From: Muribaculaceae bacterium
GTDB lineage: Bacteria; Bacteroidota; Bacteroidia; Bacteroidales; Muribaculaceae
Direction of reading: 5' to 3'
Length of the DNA stretch: 18,657 nt
NCBI GenBank assembly: GCA_029056365.1
Contig: JAIDBM010000225.1
Location: 1 to 18,657 of the forward strand
The notes beneath the pieces are model-generated. The model was not told the DNA's origin. It did not search any database and worked only from the letters and a program-made list of their open reading frames with translations. This document shows, piece after piece, positions 14,988 to 18,657 of the stretch. The position numbers and the translations under genes are program-made. Position 1 is the first letter of the stretch. Every line of letters starts with the position of its first letter.

Positions 14988-16274
14988 TTATTGTTTTTCA
15001 GGATCGTGCCAGCGTTCCCATTGGCGGCGGTTGAGCTTGTCTTCGTGCGCGTTAGAGCATGGATTCCAGAACGAAACGCCCTGCAAGGAATCGGGCAGGA
15101 ATTGCTGTCGCACAAAATTGCCCGGATAGTCGTGGGCATATTTGTAGTCTTTCCCGTAGCCGAGTTTTTTCATAAGCGATGTAGGGGCGTTGCGTATATG
15201 CAGCGGCACGGGCAGGTTGCCGCTTCGTTCAACTTCGCGCAGGGCGTTGTTGATGGCCATGTATGCTGAATTCGATTTTTCGCATGTGGCCAGATAGATG
15301 GTGCATTCCGCCAGAGGGATCCGGCCTTCAGGCATGCCAATTTTGCTTATGGTGTCGAAGGTGGCGTTTGCAAGGAGCAGTGCGTTGGGGTTGGCCAGTC
15401 CGATATCCTCGGACGCCACAATCACAAGCCTTCGGGCTATGAACACGGGGTCTTCCCCTCCGGCTATCATGCGGGCCAGCCAGTATATGGCTGCATCGGG
15501 GTCGCTGCCGCGTATGCTTTTTATAAAGGCCGACACGATGTCGTAGTGCATTTCACCGTTCTTGTCATAGGCCATGGGATTGAGCTGGAGCGCTTCGGTT
15601 ACCGTACGGTCGTTGATTGTCAGTGTTTCTCCGGCAGGAGTCGACTGGTAGAGCAAATCCAGTATGTTGAGCAGTTTGCGTGCGTCTCCGCCTGCATAAC
15701 GGAACAATGCTGTGGTTTCTTCGGCCTTTATGTTCATTGACCGGAGAATTTCATCGTGCTGCAGGGCTTTGTCGAGCAGAGTCTGCAGTTCCGGCGCTTC
15801 AAGCGGGCGAAGGGTGTATACCTGGGCACGCGACAACAGCGGGCGGATTACCTCGAACGACGGATTTTCCGTAGTGGCCCCGATGAGAGTTACCGTGCCG
15901 TCTTCCACTGCGCCGAGAAGACTGTCCTGTTGCGATTTGCTGAAGCGGTGTATTTCGTCGATGAACAGAATCGGACGGCCTTTGCCGAACATGCTTCTGG
16001 CTTCGGCGCGGCATTGTTCCAGAACTTCCCGTACATCCTTCACGCCGCTGCTTACTGCCGAGAGAGTGAAGAATTTCACCTCCGCAGTGTTTGCGATTAT
16101 TCGGGCAAGTGTTGTTTTGCCTACGCCCGGAGGGCCCCAGAGAATAAAGGAGTTTATGTGTCCGGATTCAATCATGCGCCGCAGTACAGCGCCAGGGCCT
16201 ACCAGATGGGTCTGCCCGATATAGTCGGCAAGAGTCTGCGGCCTGAGTCGTTCGGCCAAAGGGCGGATATTCAT
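14988..16274 (-). CDS. rarA: Replication-associated recombination protein A (AAA+ ATPase)
   Basis: RarA (MgsA) is a clamp-loader-like AAA+ ATPase that acts at stalled replication forks. The 428-residue protein has the expected length and begins MNIRPLAERLRPQTLADYIGQ, the family's opening, which fixes the start. Walker A GPPGVGKT is at 47-54 and Walker B ILFIDEIHRF at 102-111. Sensor 1 GATTENPSF is at 132-140 and the arginine finger is in LLSRA (R149). The tetramerisation and C-terminal region has SEDIGLANP, IYLATCEKSNSAYMAI and the PTSLMKKLGYGKDYKYAHDYP block. Its start codon is only 8 nt after the T-run of the upstream terminator. Convergent with the aminopeptidase operon. Confidence 0.97.
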   Translation of the reverse strand: MNIRPLAERLRPQTLADYIGQTHLVGPGAVLRRMIESGHINSFILWGPPGVGKTTLARIIANTAEVKFFTLSAVSSGVKDVREVLEQCRAEARSMFGKGRPILFIDEIHRFSKSQQDSLLGAVEDGTVTLIGATTENPSFEVIRPLLSRAQVYTLRPLEAPELQTLLDKALQHDEILRSMNIKAEETTALFRYAGGDARKLLNILDLLYQSTPAGETLTINDRTVTEALQLNPMAYDKNGEMHYDIVSAFIKSIRGSDPDAAIYWLARMIAGGEDPVFIARRLVIVASEDIGLANPNALLLANATFDTISKIGMPEGRIPLAECTIYLATCEKSNSAYMAINNALREVERSGNLPVPLHIRNAPTSLMKKLGYGKDYKYAHDYPGNFVRQQFLPDSLQGVSFWNPCSNAHEDKLNRRQWERWHDPEKQ

Positions 16275-16282
16275 AGTTGAGT

Positions 16283-16311
16283 AAGAAAAGCCCCGGGATG
16301 GTCCCGGGGCT
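16283..16311 (-). terminator. Strong intrinsic terminator between the TPR gene and rarA
   Basis: AGCCCCGGGA and TCCCGGGGCT (16289-16298 and 16302-16311) form a perfect 10-bp GC-rich stem with a 3-nt loop. Leftward it is followed by TTTTCTT. It is 32 nt past the TPR gene stop. Because it ends 8 nt before the rarA ATG, the hairpin would occupy the rarA ribosome-binding region in any transcript reading through. Confidence 0.88.
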
Positions 16312-16343
16312 AAGAGTTCGACAAAAGTTAAGCTTCTGTAAAA

Positions 16344-17966
16344 TTATTGTCCGAGAGCATCGGAGAGTTCGTTGTATTTGCGGAAGCCTTCAGCCATTTC
16401 GGTAGCCTTGTCCATGTCCTTGATGTCGCGGTAGTACTTATTGAGATGGTAGTAGTAGTCGCGGTACATGTTAAGGGCGCTGGGTTTCTGGAGGTTGGAA
16501 GGATCGGCATCGAGCAGTTCGAGCATCTTGTTGTAGGCTTCAAGCGCGGCTTCGTTTATCTGGTCGTTGTTGCTCATACGGTTGAGGTGGGCGACACGCT
16601 GGTAGATGGCCGGTATGGGTTCGGCGGTTGATGTAACCTTGTTCATGAACTCAAGACCTTTGTCGGCGGCTGCCTTGGCTTCCTCAGTCTTGCCTTCCTT
16701 CTGGTAGCCGGAGGCCACGTTCAGGTAGTAGCCGGCTGCGACGAACAAGTCGCCTGCTGAGGGGTTCTCGGTGAGGCTGAGGTACTTGGCGTAAGCATCG
16801 GCGGCCTCGGCGTAGTTCTTGGATGCGGTCAGGGCAATGGAGTACTGGTCCCAGAGCGAAGGCTCGTTGGGGAGTTTCTTTACAGCTTCGGTCAGCACCA
16901 CAGTGGCAATCGAGTCCTGGCCACTCTTGTTGAGGGCTTCAGCGTACTTAGCGTAGTCGTTGGCGTTGAAATCGCCGTTGGGGTTCTTGGCGAAGAACGC
17001 CTGGCCGGCTTTAACAGCGTTGTCCCACTGGCCCATACCCGAGTAGTCGAGCATGCGCAGACGCTGCATCATGAAGTGGTCGGGCTGGCTTGCGAGCAGA
17101 CGGTCGGCAACAGCGAGCGACTCGGGATATTTTTTGCCGAAGTATAGCAGCACTGAGTAGCGGGCTTCGTCCTGGGGGAAGTGGTTGGGGTTCTGGATGT
17201 ACTGGCCGTACTGTTCGGCGGCTTTGTCCCAGTAGTTGGCATCGTAATATTTTTCAGCGAGTTCGCGCTGGCCGAGGGCGGAGTTAGGCTGCTTCTGCAG
17301 GAACTCCTGGAGTTTCTGTATGGAGAACTCGGGGTTTACGCCGAAGTAGCTGTGGGCATAGTTGACATAACCTTCGGGATTTTCGGGGTCGGCGGTGATT
17401 GCCTGCTCGTACATGGCGGCTGCTTCGCCGAATTTCTGCTGGTCGACGAGCATGTCGCCTTCGAGGATGAATATCGAAGGTTCGGAGAATTTGGAGTCTT
17501 TGTTGGCTTTGTCGAGATACTTGCGAACGTCCGATGCATACGCCACAGGATCGGCTTTGTAGTATGCACGGGCTATGTCTACAGTAATCTCGTGGTTCTT
17601 TTTACCGAGTTTGAGCGCCTGCTTGAAATAGTCTTCGGCTGCTTTCTTGTTGCCGTTGCGGAGTTCAAGAGCTCCAAGGCCAACGTAGTTGTAGGCGCAG
17701 TCGGGGTTTGCAGCCACACCGTTGTCGAAGCATTCTTTTGCGCTGGCGTTGTTTTTCTGTGCCAGGGCAGTCTGTCCGAGGTAGTAGTAGGCTTTGGCCT
17801 TGTCGGTCTGCGGATCGTTCAGTGTGCGTGTAAGGATTTCCTTGGCGTTGCTGTACTGTCCTACCTTGTAGTAGTCGATACCGTCGATGTAGCCCTGGCT
17901 CTGGGCTGAGGCGCTGAGGCTTATTGCGCCGGCGGCCAGGAGTGAAAGGATAAATCTGAATTTCAT
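16344..17966 (-). CDS. Secreted tetratricopeptide-repeat protein
   Basis: A 540-residue exported protein. Residues 1-21 (MKFRFILSLLAAGAISLSASA) are a typical Sec signal peptide, cut before QSQG, so the protein is periplasmic or outer-membrane associated. The rest is made of helical TPR-type repeats, for example AYYYLGQTALAQKNNASAKE, AYNYVGLGALELRNGNKKAA, EGYVNYAHSYFGVNP and EAADAYAKYLSL. TPR arrays are protein-protein scaffolds; no enzymatic motif is seen. It lies 97 nt downstream of the PstS-like gene on the same strand. From memory, this pair follows exbB/exbD/tonB-type genes in other Bacteroidales, suggesting a link to TonB energisation of the outer membrane; those genes are outside this window. 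A strong terminator follows it. The precise role is unknown. Confidence 0.9.
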   Translation of the reverse strand: MKFRFILSLLAAGAISLSASAQSQGYIDGIDYYKVGQYSNAKEILTRTLNDPQTDKAKAYYYLGQTALAQKNNASAKECFDNGVAANPDCAYNYVGLGALELRNGNKKAAEDYFKQALKLGKKNHEITVDIARAYYKADPVAYASDVRKYLDKANKDSKFSEPSIFILEGDMLVDQQKFGEAAAMYEQAITADPENPEGYVNYAHSYFGVNPEFSIQKLQEFLQKQPNSALGQRELAEKYYDANYWDKAAEQYGQYIQNPNHFPQDEARYSVLLYFGKKYPESLAVADRLLASQPDHFMMQRLRMLDYSGMGQWDNAVKAGQAFFAKNPNGDFNANDYAKYAEALNKSGQDSIATVVLTEAVKKLPNEPSLWDQYSIALTASKNYAEAADAYAKYLSLTENPSAGDLFVAAGYYLNVASGYQKEGKTEEAKAAADKGLEFMNKVTSTAEPIPAIYQRVAHLNRMSNNDQINEAALEAYNKMLELLDADPSNLQKPSALNMYRDYYYHLNKYYRDIKDMDKATEMAEGFRKYNELSDALGQ

Positions 17967-18000
17967 GTTTTATATTTTGTTGTTGTTATCTGCACTGTTT

Positions 18001-18053
18001 TCCGGCCGGATTGTAGTGGAAGTTGCGTTCCGGTCTGATATGATTAACGTTAA
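18001..18053. repeat. Two 10-bp perfect palindromes between the TPR and PstS-like genes
   Basis: TCCGGCCGGA (18001-18010) and TTAACGTTAA (18044-18053) are perfect palindromes within the 97-nt spacer. Neither has a T-tract, and no TAnnTTTG promoter box is visible. They could be operators or mRNA folds; the spacer holds nothing else recognisable. Confidence 0.3.
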
Positions 18054-18063
18054 AGCACTCTGA

Positions 18064-18657
18064 TTATTGCCCCAGTTCCACTATGCGGGCTTTGACTCTT
18101 GCCGGCATTATGCCGGTGAGCGATATTATTTTCTGTCCGTCCCATCCGGTCACATAGCTGTAGAAGCCTCCGCCGAGCGAGCCGCCTACGGCTGTGGTGC
18201 ACATGAAAATCTGGCGTGTGAACGGATAGCGTCCATCGTAGATGTACTGCTGATAAGGTTTATATGCGTCCATTTCATTGTCGCGGCGAACGTTGAGCAC
18301 CTTGATGGCTGATGTAAAGCGGGGTGCCTCGATTTGTTCGTCGCTTTTGGCCTGGGCGGCGAGTTCGGCTGTGAGGGCCTTGCGTTCCGAATCAGGCAGG
18401 TCGGCTTTTGCCATGTCGGTTGTGAGCCAGCTTACGCCTACAATACCGAGTCCGTTCTTGTCGTTTTCCACGGCCTTGAATACTTCGGGCACACTTCCTT
18501 TTGCATATACACGTGCGCCGAATTTCTTGCCGTCAAGCACTTTGTCCTGCATGTATTGTACGGTGCTGGAGCCGCCGTGGTCGAAATAAACGTTTATTTT
18601 GCCCAGACCGTCGGCAGGCCACAGCTCGTTCCACAGACTGTCGCGTCCGGCAAGCAC
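18064..18657 (-). CDS. PstS-like phosphate-type substrate-binding protein (5' end outside window)
   Basis: The C-terminal 197 residues of a periplasmic binding protein, cut at the right window edge; the GTG at the edge is an internal valine codon, not a start. The visible part resembles the second half of PstS-type (PBP-like) proteins. RDSLWNELWP matches the docking segment. FDHGGSSTVQYMQDKVL is a ligand-loop-like stretch with serine and threonine that could bind an oxyanion. NGLGIVGVSWL and DGRYPFTRQIFMCTT are the usual PstS landmarks (family pattern G-I-G and YP-R). It lies upstream of the TPR gene. No pstC, pstA or pstB is visible, and in Bacteroidales such orphan PstS-like proteins can accompany ExbB/ExbD genes, so phosphate import is not assured; a sensing or envelope role is an alternative. 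Confidence 0.85.
   Translation of the reverse strand: MLAGRDSLWNELWPADGLGKINVYFDHGGSSTVQYMQDKVLDGKKFGARVYAKGSVPEVFKAVENDKNGLGIVGVSWLTTDMAKADLPDSERKALTAELAAQAKSDEQIEAPRFTSAIKVLNVRRDNEMDAYKPYQQYIYDGRYPFTRQIFMCTTAVGGSLGGGFYSYVTGWDGQKIISLTGIMPARVKARIVELGQ

Noticed and set aside
16344..18081. Shared C-terminal LGQ endings of the TPR and PstS-like proteins as a sorting signal.
   Set aside because: Three residues in two proteins are easily chance, and no known sorting signal has this form.

Overview
The window is a stretch of ordinary chromosome from a member of the Bacteroidota, most likely order Bacteroidales and plausibly a Muribaculaceae-like gut lineage. The evidence for this is the Bacteroidales-type GroEL/GroES, the DUF5063 protein (a family I know from Bacteroidetes), a class I iron-sulfur fumarase, a very long alpha-2-macroglobulin (A2M) protein, and promoter boxes of the Bacteroidetes form TAnnTTTG. 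Family-level placement is inference. No mobile element, CRISPR array, tRNA or rRNA was seen.

Layout. A leftward block (1-10718) holds, in transcription order, tsaB, a class I fumarase, a large secreted A2M-family protein, groS, groL and a small membrane protein with an HExxH motif. Positions 10719-11010 form a divergent promoter region. A rightward, tightly packed operon follows: yicC, gmk, nadD, a DUF5063 gene and an M18 aminopeptidase (11011-14894). It ends at a hairpin facing the leftward gene rarA. Further leftward genes are a secreted TPR-repeat protein and the C-terminal part of a PstS-like substrate-binding protein cut by the window edge.

How the genes work together. Most are housekeeping: protein folding (GroESL), the TCA cycle (fumarase), tRNA t6A formation (TsaB), RNA turnover (YicC), GMP phosphorylation (Gmk), NAD synthesis (NadD), peptide trimming (M18) and replication-stress response (RarA). 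The envelope is represented by the A2M protein, the TPR/PstS-like pair and the HExxH membrane protein.

Points of interest. (1) The A2M protein has lost the thioester motif (TADA where CxEQ is expected). (2) The M18 aminopeptidase gene is bracketed by two perfect tandem duplications, 27 bp across its start and 15 bp across its stop; the first creates a five-codon decoy ORF. (3) Three leftward genes have terminator-like hairpins ending only 8-20 nt before their start codons. (4) The small HExxH protein looks like an uncharacterised minimal membrane metallopeptidase. I found no clearly new multi-gene system; the PstS-like/TPR pair is the best candidate for an under-described module.
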